Part shown: one piece after another, positions 1 through 5,390 of the stretch | Numbering within the stretch: position 1 is the first letter of the stretch | How the letters are laid out: each line of letters opens with the position of its first letter | Source of the DNA: Omnitrophica WOR_2 bacterium GWA2_47_8 | Lineage (GTDB): Bacteria > Omnitrophota > Gorgyraeia > Zapsychrales > GWA2-47-8 | Assembly: GCA_001805375.1 (NCBI GenBank) | Contig: MHFY01000067.1 | Span: 1 to 5,815, forward strand | Direction of reading: 5' to 3' | DNA: 5,815 bases | Notes under the pieces: model-generated | The model's database searches: none | What the model was told of the DNA's origin: nothing | The model's input: the letters and a program-made list of their open reading frames with translations, nothing else | Translations under genes and position numbers: made by a program

Positions 1-1
1 T

Positions 2-277
2 ATTTTGCAGAAAGCGGCCCTGGTGATCTCCAATGACAGCGCATCTCTGCATGTGGCAAGTTATTTTAACCGGCCGACGTTGGGGTTGTTTGGGCCAACA
101 AATTTTAAGAAATACGGGCCGTGGAGCGTGACGAGCTGTTTGATAAAAAACAAAGAAACATGCCCGGCCTGCCTTGACCCTGAAAAAGAAAAGGAACACA
201 CCTGCATGCGTTCTATTAAATGCGAGGATATTTTAAAAGCTATTGAATTAACATCAGACGGGTTTATTTTCAGATGA
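2..277 (+). CDS. Glycosyltransferase family 9 (heptosyltransferase-like), C-terminal fragment
   Basis: This is the 3' end of a gene whose start lies left of the window; the frame is open to the edge, so the TTG at position 5 is not the real start. About 91 residues are visible. They carry the nucleotide-sugar-binding signature of GT9 enzymes, ISNDSASLHVAS followed by PTLGLFGPTN and a YGPW stretch. A short cysteine cluster follows (CPAC, then a single Cys in TCMRSI), which is common at the end of GT9 proteins; after it comes a last helix. Family members transfer heptose or another sugar from an ADP- or NDP-donor to the LPS core at the cytoplasmic face of the inner membrane. The usual NDSG motif reads NDSA here. 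The stop overlaps the next gene by 4 bp (ATGA), so the two are probably co-translated. The acceptor and the exact sugar cannot be told from this fragment. Confidence 0.85.
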   Translation: MLQKAALVISNDSASLHVASYFNRPTLGLFGPTNFKKYGPWSVTSCLIKNKETCPACLDPEKEKEHTCMRSIKCEDILKAIELTSDGFIFR

Positions 278-1314
278 AAGAAAATTTTAAAAATATCTTG
301 GTTGTGCGCACGGACAGGGTCGGGGATGTGATCCTGACAACCCCTTCCTTGAGCGGATTACGCAAGGCGTATCCTAAGGCCAAGATCACGGTCTTGGTCT
401 CCCCGTTAACCAGAGAACTTATTGAAGGTAATCCTTTTATTGATGAGGTCCTGATCGATGATCGTTTTAAAGAGCATAAAAGTTTTGTGGGTTTTTGGCA
501 GTTGGTAGGGATGCTGCGGCGAAAACGTTTTGACCTGGCGATCGTTTTTCATACGAAAAAACGGGCCAATGCCCTGTGTTTTCTGGCTGGTATCCCCCGA
601 CGGATAGGGTACCGTAATAATAAATTCGGATTTTTGTTAACCGATCAGGTGAAAGATGAACGGCGCTGGGGATTAAAACATGAAGCCGAGTACTGCCTCG
701 ATATCTTAAAGCATATGGGAATTAACGAAAAGGACCTGAATTTTTATATTCCGGTCAATCGGCAAGCAGAAGATTGGTTTAAGGAACTCCAGAGGGCCCA
801 TCATATCACGGATAAGGAGAAGTTTTTTCTTATCCACGCGGGGGCCAGTGACCCCTGCCGGCTTTGGCCGGCTAAACAATACAGCCAGCTGATAGAGCAG
901 CTCAACCGTCAATATCATTACAAGGTCATTCTGATCGGTGATGAAGGGGCGCGGGCGATTTCGGATGAAATAAAGCAGCTGACATCCATTCCTTTGATCG
1001 ATCTAGTGGGCAAGACAAGTCTGAGCCAATTGGCAAGCCTTATCAGGCGTACTTTTATCCTGATTTCTAATGATTCCGGACCGGTGCATATGGGTTCTGC
1101 TTTGGGGTGTGCGGTTGTCGCTATTTTTATCCGGACCCTGCCCGGGGTTAACCCTGTGAGGTGGCGGCCTTTAGGTCCAAGGGCCAGGGTGGTTGAACCC
1201 TCTGAAGAAGGGCAAATTCTTTCCTCGGTTTCTGGCCATAATCCGCCGGGTATGGAAGTTGTCAAGGTTTCCCAGGTTTTGGAAGCAGTTGACGGTATAT
1301 TTAAACTGTGTTAG
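274..1314 (+). CDS. Glycosyltransferase family 9 (ADP-heptose:LPS heptosyltransferase-like)
   Basis: A complete 346-residue protein, the usual length for GT9 heptosyltransferases (about 320-360). The N-terminal Rossmann half opens with VVRTDRVGDVILTTP (residues 10-24). Asp18 there is the likely counterpart of the catalytic Asp13 of E. coli WaaC. The second half begins around the FFLIHAGAS strand (184-192) and has the donor-site motif ISNDSGPVHMGSALG (264-278). There is no signal peptide or membrane segment, which fits a peripheral cytoplasmic enzyme. The start is fixed by the ATGA overlap with the preceding GT9 gene; the Shine-Dalgarno sequence is poor, so translational coupling is likely. 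The segment after the donor site (IFIRTLPGVNPVRWRPLG) departs from the common LFGPTNPxRWGP form, so sugar or acceptor specificity may differ. Two adjacent GT9 genes beside a heptose kinase suggest successive heptose transfers onto the inner core, but the substrates are inferred. Confidence 0.9.
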   Translation: MKENFKNILVVRTDRVGDVILTTPSLSGLRKAYPKAKITVLVSPLTRELIEGNPFIDEVLIDDRFKEHKSFVGFWQLVGMLRRKRFDLAIVFHTKKRANALCFLAGIPRRIGYRNNKFGFLLTDQVKDERRWGLKHEAEYCLDILKHMGINEKDLNFYIPVNRQAEDWFKELQRAHHITDKEKFFLIHAGASDPCRLWPAKQYSQLIEQLNRQYHYKVILIGDEGARAISDEIKQLTSIPLIDLVGKTSLSQLASLIRRTFILISNDSGPVHMGSALGCAVVAIFIRTLPGVNPVRWRPLGPRARVVEPSEEGQILSSVSGHNPPGMEVVKVSQVLEAVDGIFKLC

Positions 1315-1370
1315 AATCAGTCCCAATTTTGGCGTTATTGGTCTTTTCCAAAGCAAATCTAGAGGTAACC

Positions 1371-1413
1371 AATCCTAGTGTTCCTTAATATTTTTATAGA
1401 TGAAACTAGGATT
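1371..1413. other. Stem-loop 1 in the intergenic element
   Basis: AATCCTAGT (1371-1379) pairs perfectly with ACTAGGATT (1405-1413). The stem continues with TTC/GAA (1381-1383 / 1402-1404) after a single bulged G at 1380, giving 12 pairs around an AT-rich loop of about 18 bases. No T-run follows, so it is not a typical intrinsic terminator for the upstream gene. Confidence 0.6.
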
Positions 1414-1414
1414 A

Positions 1415-1452
1415 GTACTTGTTTCCGCTGAAAATTCAAGGTAAACAAGTGC
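1415..1452. other. Stem-loop 2 in the intergenic element
   Basis: ACTTGTTT (1417-1424) pairs perfectly with AAACAAGT (1443-1450). The stem extends inward by CC/GG (1425-1426 / 1440-1441) past a bulged T at 1442, and outward by one G-U pair (1416-1451) and one G-C pair (1415-1452), for 12 pairs in all. The 13-base loop is 1427-1439. It starts one base after stem-loop 1, so the two would stack side by side inside the closing terminal repeat. Confidence 0.6.
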
Positions 1453-1526
1453 AATATTAAGACCTTTTCTTCTCTAGAAAAAAGACCTAATATTGACTAC
1501 CACCCATCTTTAATGAAGAAAAGGTC
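1452..1526. other. Stem-loop 3 with a competing alternative partner
   Basis: Two mutually exclusive pairings share one segment. In the first, CAATATTA (1452-1459) pairs with TAATATTG (1488-1495), with a further A/T-rich inner stem between CTTTTCT (1464-1470) and an AG-rich stretch near 1476-1484. In the second, GACCTTTTCTTC (1461-1472) pairs perfectly over 12 bp with GAAGAAAAGGTC (1515-1526). The second pairing also uses most of the right terminal repeat, so it competes with closure of the whole element. AAGACCT is present twice as a direct repeat (1459-1465 and 1482-1488). Switching between such pairings is typical of attenuators, but no T-run terminator or start-site occlusion is visible to complete that picture. 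Confidence 0.5.
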
Positions 1527-1539
1527 AATAACATATTGT

Positions 1540-1568
1540 TTCACTTTGGGTTATAGTTCTACTAAAAT
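1540..1568 (+). promoter_or_regulatory. Possible promoter giving a leaderless or near-leaderless rfaE1 transcript
   Basis: TTCACT (1540-1545, four of six matches to TTGACA) and TAAAAT (1563-1568, five of six matches to TATAAT) are separated by 17 bases. Transcription would start about 1574-1576, on or next to the rfaE1 ATG at 1576. This agrees with the lack of any Shine-Dalgarno-like purine run in the bases before that ATG. An alternative sigma-70-like pair is ATAACA (1528-1533) and TATAGT (1552-1557) with an 18-base spacer, which would leave a leader of roughly a dozen bases. In AT-rich DNA such matches arise by chance, so the call is tentative. Confidence 0.33.
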
Positions 1569-1575
1569 TTAAATT

Positions 1576-2610
1576 ATGAGCACATATAAGAGCATTATTT
1601 CGCATTTTACCAGCAAGCGGATCTTGGTTATCGGGGATTTGATCCTTGACCAGCATATCAAGGGGAATGTTTCCCGGATCTCCCCGGAAGCGCCGGTTCC
1701 CATTCTCCTTCAGGAGGGGCATCCGACCTTTAGTCCTGGGGGGGCAGCCAACGTGGCCAATAACCTCCGCAGTGTCGGCGCCAAGGTGACCTTAGTCGGC
1801 CGGATCGGTAATGATATGGAAGGCAAAATTTTCACGAAAAGCATAAAACAGCGAAAGATCGAGACGGATGGCGTTTTTATCGATAAGAATATGCCCACCA
1901 TTTTAAAAACCCGCATTATGACCCAGCGTCAGCAGGTCCTGCGGGTCGATCGGGAAAAAGAAAACGGCAGCATTGACCCTGTCCTGCTGAAGGCCATTAA
2001 CGCGTTTATTGAAAAGAATTTAAGCCATTTTGATGCCGTGATCGTTTCCGATTATGGGAAGGGGATGATCACTCCTGAGCTTTTAAGCCATGTCTGCATG
2101 CTGGCGCTGAAGGCCAAGAAGGTCTTGACCATTGATCCCAAGGACGATCATTTTAATTTTTACCGTCGGGTAACGTCCATTACGCCTAATAAAAGAGAAA
2201 CCGAGAACGCCATCCGTAATATCAAACTTACCTTGGAAGGGAACAAATTAAAACTTAATTCCGACCGGTTGAAAAGCCAGGACGATGTCCTTAGGGCCGG
2301 CGAACAATTGCTGAAATATCTGGACCTGGAATCACTGCTGGTCACGTTAGGCGAGAGCGGCATGTGCCTTTTTGAAAAGGGGAAAAAGCCGGTCCACATC
2401 CCGACCCGGGCCCAGGAAGTGTTTGACGTCACGGGCGCGGGCGATACGGTTATATCGCTTTTTACGTTAGCGTTGACCGCCGGCGCCACAAAATTACAGG
2501 CCGCGGATATCGCGAACCATGCTGCGGGGATCGTGGTCGGAAAAATGGGCGCCGCCACCGTCAGCCGAGAAGAACTCTTAAAAGCCTGTCTTAAGGGTGA
2601 TAAAGTTTAA
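1576..2610 (+). CDS. rfaE1: D-glycero-beta-D-manno-heptose 7-phosphate kinase (monofunctional, PfkB/ribokinase family)
   Basis: This 344-residue cytosolic kinase (also called hldA) should phosphorylate heptose 7-phosphate at C1 with ATP to give the 1,7-bisphosphate, on the path to ADP-heptose for the LPS core. Visible signatures are RILVIGDLILDQHIKG (15-30), the sugar-binding SPGGAANVANN (53-63), SDYGKGMIT (158-166), TIDPK and TPNKRE (185-189, 203-208), and the C-terminal PfkB signature DVTGAGDT (284-291), where Asp290 is the expected catalytic base. It ends after the kinase domain, so the nucleotidyltransferase half found in E. coli HldE (477 residues) is absent and must be encoded elsewhere. 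A basic, hydrophilic stretch around 214-234 looks longer than in E. coli HldE. The ATG is well placed for the family N-terminus but has no Shine-Dalgarno sequence. The TAA stop abuts the kdsB ATG with no gap. The alternative, another PfkB sugar kinase, is less likely given the context. Confidence 0.9.
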   Translation: MSTYKSIISHFTSKRILVIGDLILDQHIKGNVSRISPEAPVPILLQEGHPTFSPGGAANVANNLRSVGAKVTLVGRIGNDMEGKIFTKSIKQRKIETDGVFIDKNMPTILKTRIMTQRQQVLRVDREKENGSIDPVLLKAINAFIEKNLSHFDAVIVSDYGKGMITPELLSHVCMLALKAKKVLTIDPKDDHFNFYRRVTSITPNKRETENAIRNIKLTLEGNKLKLNSDRLKSQDDVLRAGEQLLKYLDLESLLVTLGESGMCLFEKGKKPVHIPTRAQEVFDVTGAGDTVISLFTLALTAGATKLQAADIANHAAGIVVGKMGAATVSREELLKACLKGDKV

Positions 2611-3351
2611 ATGTCGACCAAAGCTAAAGCCATAGGTGTTATTCCCGCCCGCTGGGCCTCAACTCGTTTTGAGGGTAAGGTCTTAGCGAAGCTCAAGGGA
2701 AAATATTTGATCCAGCATGTCTGGGACCGCGCCCGAAGAAGCAAAACTTTAGACAGCCTTTTGATCGCCTGTGATGACGATCGTGTTTTTAAAGCCGCCA
2801 AGGGATTCGGCGCCAAGGCTATTATGACCTCCAAGAAGCATACCTCGGGAACCGACCGGATCGCCGAGGCGGTCGGGCCTTTGCCGGTCAAGGTCGTAGT
2901 CAATTTACAGGCCGATGAACCCTTGGTTGACCCGAAGATGATCGATCACCTGGTCCAGACGATCTTGGATGACAAGGCTTGTCTCATGGCCACGGTCGTT
3001 AAACCGATCGAAGATAAGGCCGATCTCGAAAACCCCAACGTGGTCAAGGTCACCATCGACCAAAACCGTAACGCGTTGTATTTTTCCCGCTCGGTTATCC
3101 CGTTCAATCGTGACAAGATGAAATTCGAAGATATCAATTACTACAAACATTTAGGCCTGTACGCGTACCGAAAAGAATTTTTGCTGAAATTTAAGGATTT
3201 GCCGAAGTCGCATTTGGAATTAGTGGAGAAGCTGGAACAATTACGCGTGCTGGAAGCCGGATATAAGATCAAGACCATTGAGACCGATAAAGAAACGATC
3301 GGCGTCGACACCCCGGAAGATCTGCAGCGGGTGGAAAAACTGTTGGGTTAA
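2611..3351 (+). CDS. kdsB: 3-deoxy-manno-octulosonate cytidylyltransferase (CMP-Kdo synthetase)
   Basis: KdsB activates Kdo with CTP to CMP-Kdo, releasing pyrophosphate; it is the last cytosolic step before transfer to lipid A. The 246-residue length is normal for the family (about 245-255). Motifs in order are GVIPARWASTRFEGK (9-23), ACDDDRV (53-59), TSKKHTSGTDRIAE (73-86), NLQADEP (98-104), ALYFSRSVIPFNRD (155-168), YKHLGLYAYRKEFL (178-191), LELVEKLEQLRVLE (202-215) and GVDTPEDL (231-238). Two usually conserved spots differ: the nucleotide-binding loop reads RFEGKVL where RFPGKPL is usual, and QADEP replaces QGDEP. The rest of the family pattern is intact, so activity is expected. The ATG directly follows the rfaE1 stop; AAGGGTGA (2593-2600) inside rfaE1 can serve as ribosome binding site. 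It is part of the rfaE1-kdsB-kdsA-kdsD-kdsC run. Confidence 0.95.
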   Translation: MSTKAKAIGVIPARWASTRFEGKVLAKLKGKYLIQHVWDRARRSKTLDSLLIACDDDRVFKAAKGFGAKAIMTSKKHTSGTDRIAEAVGPLPVKVVVNLQADEPLVDPKMIDHLVQTILDDKACLMATVVKPIEDKADLENPNVVKVTIDQNRNALYFSRSVIPFNRDKMKFEDINYYKHLGLYAYRKEFLLKFKDLPKSHLELVEKLEQLRVLEAGYKIKTIETDKETIGVDTPEDLQRVEKLLG

Positions 3352-3354
3352 AAT

Positions 3355-3603
3355 ATGTTACAGATTCTTACAGTTGTTTTGCTGATGGGGATGTTGGCCC
3401 AAAAAAGTTCCGTTCCGATCATGAACACATTTAAAAACAAAATCGTTTATACTATGGATTCATCTGCAGATGTGGAGCCGTTAAAAGAAGATTGTAAGAA
3501 GCGCGGTGGAGAATTTAATCTCTGCGGTTCAACCTGCGATGAGAGTGAGGACGAAACCATCGCCTGTGCGGCGGTGTGCGCCTTTACCTGTGACCTGGAA
3601 TAA
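3355..3603 (+). CDS. Small six-cysteine protein with hydrophobic N-terminus, unknown function
   Basis: An 82-residue protein sits between kdsB and kdsA, starting one codon after the kdsB stop and ending nine bases before kdsA, which argues that it is a real operon member. Residues 2-15 are hydrophobic (LQILTVVLLMGMLA), followed by KSS, like a short signal peptide or membrane anchor. No Lys or Arg precedes the hydrophobic stretch, so export is not certain. The C-terminal half is acidic and holds all six cysteines (47, 57, 61, 71, 75, 79) with spacing C-x9-C-x3-C-x9-C-x3-C-x3-C. FNLCGSTC resembles the opening of trypsin-inhibitor-like (TIL) and other small disulfide-rich domains, so a disulfide-stabilised periplasmic domain is possible; a metal-binding role is the alternative. 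In-frame ATGs at 3385, 3391, 3421 and 3454 are other possible starts; the first is kept because it supplies the hydrophobic segment. No function is assigned. Confidence 0.7.
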   Translation: MLQILTVVLLMGMLAQKSSVPIMNTFKNKIVYTMDSSADVEPLKEDCKKRGGEFNLCGSTCDESEDETIACAAVCAFTCDLE

Positions 3604-3612
3604 GGGAACGAT

Positions 3613-4434
3613 ATGAGTAAAACTGTACAGGTTGGAAAAATAAAATTCGGCAACGGAGCCCCGTTTGTTTTGATCGCCGGGCCTTGCGTGATCGAAAACA
3701 GGAATATGGCCTTCTCGATCGCCAAGACGCTTCAGAGGATCACGTCGAAGTTGGGTGTACCATTTGTTTTCAAAGCAAGTTATGATAAGGCCAACCGCAC
3801 CTCGATCGATTCTTTCCGCGGGTTGGGTTTGCGGGGAGGTTTGGATATCTTAGGAGAGATCAGATCAACGCTCAAGATCCCCGTAACGACCGATGTTCAC
3901 TCGCCTGAAGAAATAGAGGAAGCGGCGAGTGTCGTGGATATCCTGCAGATCCCGGCGTTTTTATGCCGTCAGACAGATCTTTTGTTGGCCGCGGGAAAGA
4001 CCGGAAAAGTTGTTAATGTAAAAAAAGGGCAATTCTTGGCACCGTGGGATATAAAATCGTTGGTCAAAAAGATCGAAACGACCGGTAATCACAAAATTTT
4101 ATTGACCGAACGCGGTGTGAGTTTCGGTTACAATACGCTGGTGTCGGATTTTAGGTCACTGGCCATCATGCGCCGGACCGGATATCCGGTTGTGTTCGAC
4201 GCGTCGCATAGCGTGCAGCAGCCCGGCGGGTTAGGCACTGTCTCCGGCGGGCAGAGCGAGTTTATCCCGTTATTGGCCCGCTGCGCGGTCGCGGCCGGAT
4301 GTGACGCGGTGTTTATGGAAACACACCCCAACCCTAAAAAAGCCTTATCCGATGGGCCCAACATGCTTCCCTTAAATACATTGGAAAAATTGTTAAAAGA
4401 CCTAAAAGCCATCGATGGGATCGTGAAGAAATGA
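3613..4434 (+). CDS. kdsA: 3-deoxy-8-phosphooctulonate synthase (Kdo 8-phosphate synthase), metal-dependent type
   Basis: KdsA condenses D-arabinose 5-phosphate with phosphoenolpyruvate to Kdo 8-phosphate in the cytosol. The 273-residue TIM-barrel protein shows LIAGPCVIEN (20-29), FVFKASYDKANRTS (51-64), FRGLGLRGGLDIL (68-80), TTDVHSPEE (92-100), DILQIPAFLCRQTDLL (109-124), NVKKGQF (135-141), VFDASHSVQQPGG (194-206) and METHPNP (235-241). The metal ligands of the Aquifex aeolicus enzyme as I recall them (Cys11, His185, Glu222, Asp233) correspond to Cys25, His199, Glu236 and Asp247, all with the same offset of 14. E. coli KdsA has Asn in place of the Cys, so this protein is of the metal-dependent class. 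The start is supported by AAGGGAA (3602-3608) upstream, which overlaps the stop of the small gene. The stop overlaps kdsD by 4 bp (ATGA). Confidence 0.96.
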   Translation: MSKTVQVGKIKFGNGAPFVLIAGPCVIENRNMAFSIAKTLQRITSKLGVPFVFKASYDKANRTSIDSFRGLGLRGGLDILGEIRSTLKIPVTTDVHSPEEIEEAASVVDILQIPAFLCRQTDLLLAAGKTGKVVNVKKGQFLAPWDIKSLVKKIETTGNHKILLTERGVSFGYNTLVSDFRSLAIMRRTGYPVVFDASHSVQQPGGLGTVSGGQSEFIPLLARCAVAAGCDAVFMETHPNPKKALSDGPNMLPLNTLEKLLKDLKAIDGIVKK

Positions 4435-5390
4435 GCCTGAAGAGAGCCAGAGAAGTCATTGATATCGAAGCGCAGGCGATCAAGCAATTGAAAAAGCATA
4501 TCAATTTTGATTTTGCAAAGGCCGTTGATCTGATCGCTAAATCGCGCGGACGCATTGTGATAACCGGCATGGGAAAAACCGGGATCATCGGCCGTAAGAT
4601 CGCCGCGACATTCTCTTCAACCGGCACACCAAGTATCTGGATGCATTCGGCGGAAGGTATGCATGGGGATCTAGGTCAAGTGACGCCCCGGGATGTGGTC
4701 ATTGTCATTTCGCATAGCGGTGAGACAGAAGAGACCAAGCAGATCATGCCGATCTTTAAAAAGATCGGGTGCAAGATCATTACGATAACCGGAAAGCCAA
4801 AGTCGAGCCTAACGCAATTAAGCGATATTGTTTTGAATGTTTCGGTAAAAAAAGAAGGCTGTCCTTTAGGGTTGGCGCCGATGGCTTCAACCACCGCGAC
4901 TTTGGTCATGGGAGATGCGTTGGCGGCCTGTCTGATCGACCGCAAAGGTTTTAAGCGGGAGGATTTTGCGCTTTTTCACCCCGGCGGTGCTTTAGGAAAA
5001 AAATTGATCTTAAAAGCAGAAGATATTATGCGCAAAGGACAGGGTTTCCCGAAGGTCCATGAAAACACCAAGATCAAGCAAGTCCTGTTTGCGATCACCA
5101 AGGCGCGCTGCGGTTGCGCGTGCATTGTGGATGGCAAGGGGCGATTAAAAGGTATCTTTACCGACGGTGATCTAAGGCGCCATCTGCGGGCGGGGACGGA
5201 TCTATTAAGCAAAACCGTGAAAGAGGTCATGACCAAAAATCCAAGCGTGATCTTTAAAGAACGATTGGCGGTTGAGGCGCTGGAAATTTTGCAGGAACGG
5301 AAGATCGATGAACTTCCGGTGATCGACCGGCAGAAAAGGGTGGTCGGGCTTTTGGATATTCAGGACCTGCTCAAGGCGGGACTCGTTTAA
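4431..5390 (+). CDS. kdsD: D-arabinose 5-phosphate isomerase (SIS domain plus two CBS domains)
   Basis: KdsD (KpsF family) interconverts D-ribulose 5-phosphate and D-arabinose 5-phosphate, feeding KdsA. The 319-residue protein has the standard layout: a sugar-isomerase SIS domain (about 35-170) with VITGMGKTGIIGRKIA (43-58), SAEGMHGDLG (73-82), VISHSGETEET (92-102), PMASTTATL (150-158) and FHPGGALGK (182-190), then CBS domains at about 196-252 and 264-318. The active-site residues reported for E. coli KdsD as I recall them (Lys59, Glu111, Glu152, His193) fall on Lys49, Glu101, Glu142 and His183 here, a constant offset of 10, so the enzyme looks intact. The CBS pair usually binds nucleotide-type ligands and tunes activity. 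The start overlaps the kdsA stop (ATGA) and the TAA stop shares one base with the kdsC ATG, implying coupled translation. Placement between kdsA and kdsC favours the LPS isomerase over a capsule-specific KpsF paralogue. Confidence 0.95.
   Translation: MSLKRAREVIDIEAQAIKQLKKHINFDFAKAVDLIAKSRGRIVITGMGKTGIIGRKIAATFSSTGTPSIWMHSAEGMHGDLGQVTPRDVVIVISHSGETEETKQIMPIFKKIGCKIITITGKPKSSLTQLSDIVLNVSVKKEGCPLGLAPMASTTATLVMGDALAACLIDRKGFKREDFALFHPGGALGKKLILKAEDIMRKGQGFPKVHENTKIKQVLFAITKARCGCACIVDGKGRLKGIFTDGDLRRHLRAGTDLLSKTVKEVMTKNPSVIFKERLAVEALEILQERKIDELPVIDRQKRVVGLLDIQDLLKAGLV

Larger units (their letters stand above)
1334..1532. repeat. 199-bp AT-rich element bounded by 15-bp terminal inverted repeats
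   Basis: The left end GTTATTGGTCTTTTC (1334-1348) and the right end GAAAAGGTCAATAAC (1518-1532) are reverse complements at 13 of 15 positions. The two exceptions would be G-U pairs in RNA, so all 15 can pair as a transcript. The ends enclose a chain of further stem-loops (listed separately). By hand count 64 of 199 bases are G or C (32%), lower than the neighbouring genes look. No open reading frame inside it resembles a protein. A TA dinucleotide lies at 1336-1337 and 1529-1530. If the repeat is read from 1338 to 1528, these could be a TA target duplication of the kind left by IS630/mariner-type elements, but they also follow automatically from the palindrome. It is either a small non-autonomous mobile element (MITE-like) or a structured RNA or leader; the sequence alone does not decide. 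Confidence 0.6.

Noticed and set aside
918..1356. Minus-strand open frames across the end of the second GT9 gene, and a plus-strand frame at 1193-1378
   Set aside because: They overlap the conserved GT9 donor-binding region in other frames and extend into the non-coding repeat element; nothing in them looks like a protein family.
1315..1500. Intrinsic terminator for the GT9 pair
   Set aside because: The stem-loops at 1371-1413, 1415-1452 and 1452-1495 are AT-rich and none is followed by a T-run, so a rho-independent terminator is not supported.
1371..1526. CRISPR array or tRNA gene in the repeat-rich gap
   Set aside because: The repeats are inverted, of different sequence and not regularly spaced; no cloverleaf with a T-arm GTTCRA motif can be drawn.
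1315..1575. JUMPstart/ops element of the RfaH type, which often precedes LPS operons
   Set aside because: No GGCGGTAGC-like sequence is present in the gap.
2160..2558. 132-codon open frame on the minus strand inside rfaE1
   Set aside because: It lies wholly antisense to a well-supported kinase, has a low-complexity Ser/Ala/Val-rich composition and no recognisable motif; it is a shadow frame.
1576..2610. Bifunctional HldE (kinase plus ADP-heptose synthase)
   Set aside because: The protein ends just after the kinase domain and the next frame is KdsB; no HxGH-type nucleotidyltransferase motif follows.
4128..4627. Overlapping minus-strand open frames across the kdsA-kdsD junction
   Set aside because: Both are antisense to conserved active-site coding sequence of KdsA and KdsD and show no protein-family features.
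4431..5390. Capsule-specific KpsF paralogue
   Set aside because: No capsule export genes are visible and the gene is overlapped by kdsA and kdsC, so the housekeeping Kdo isomerase is the simpler reading.
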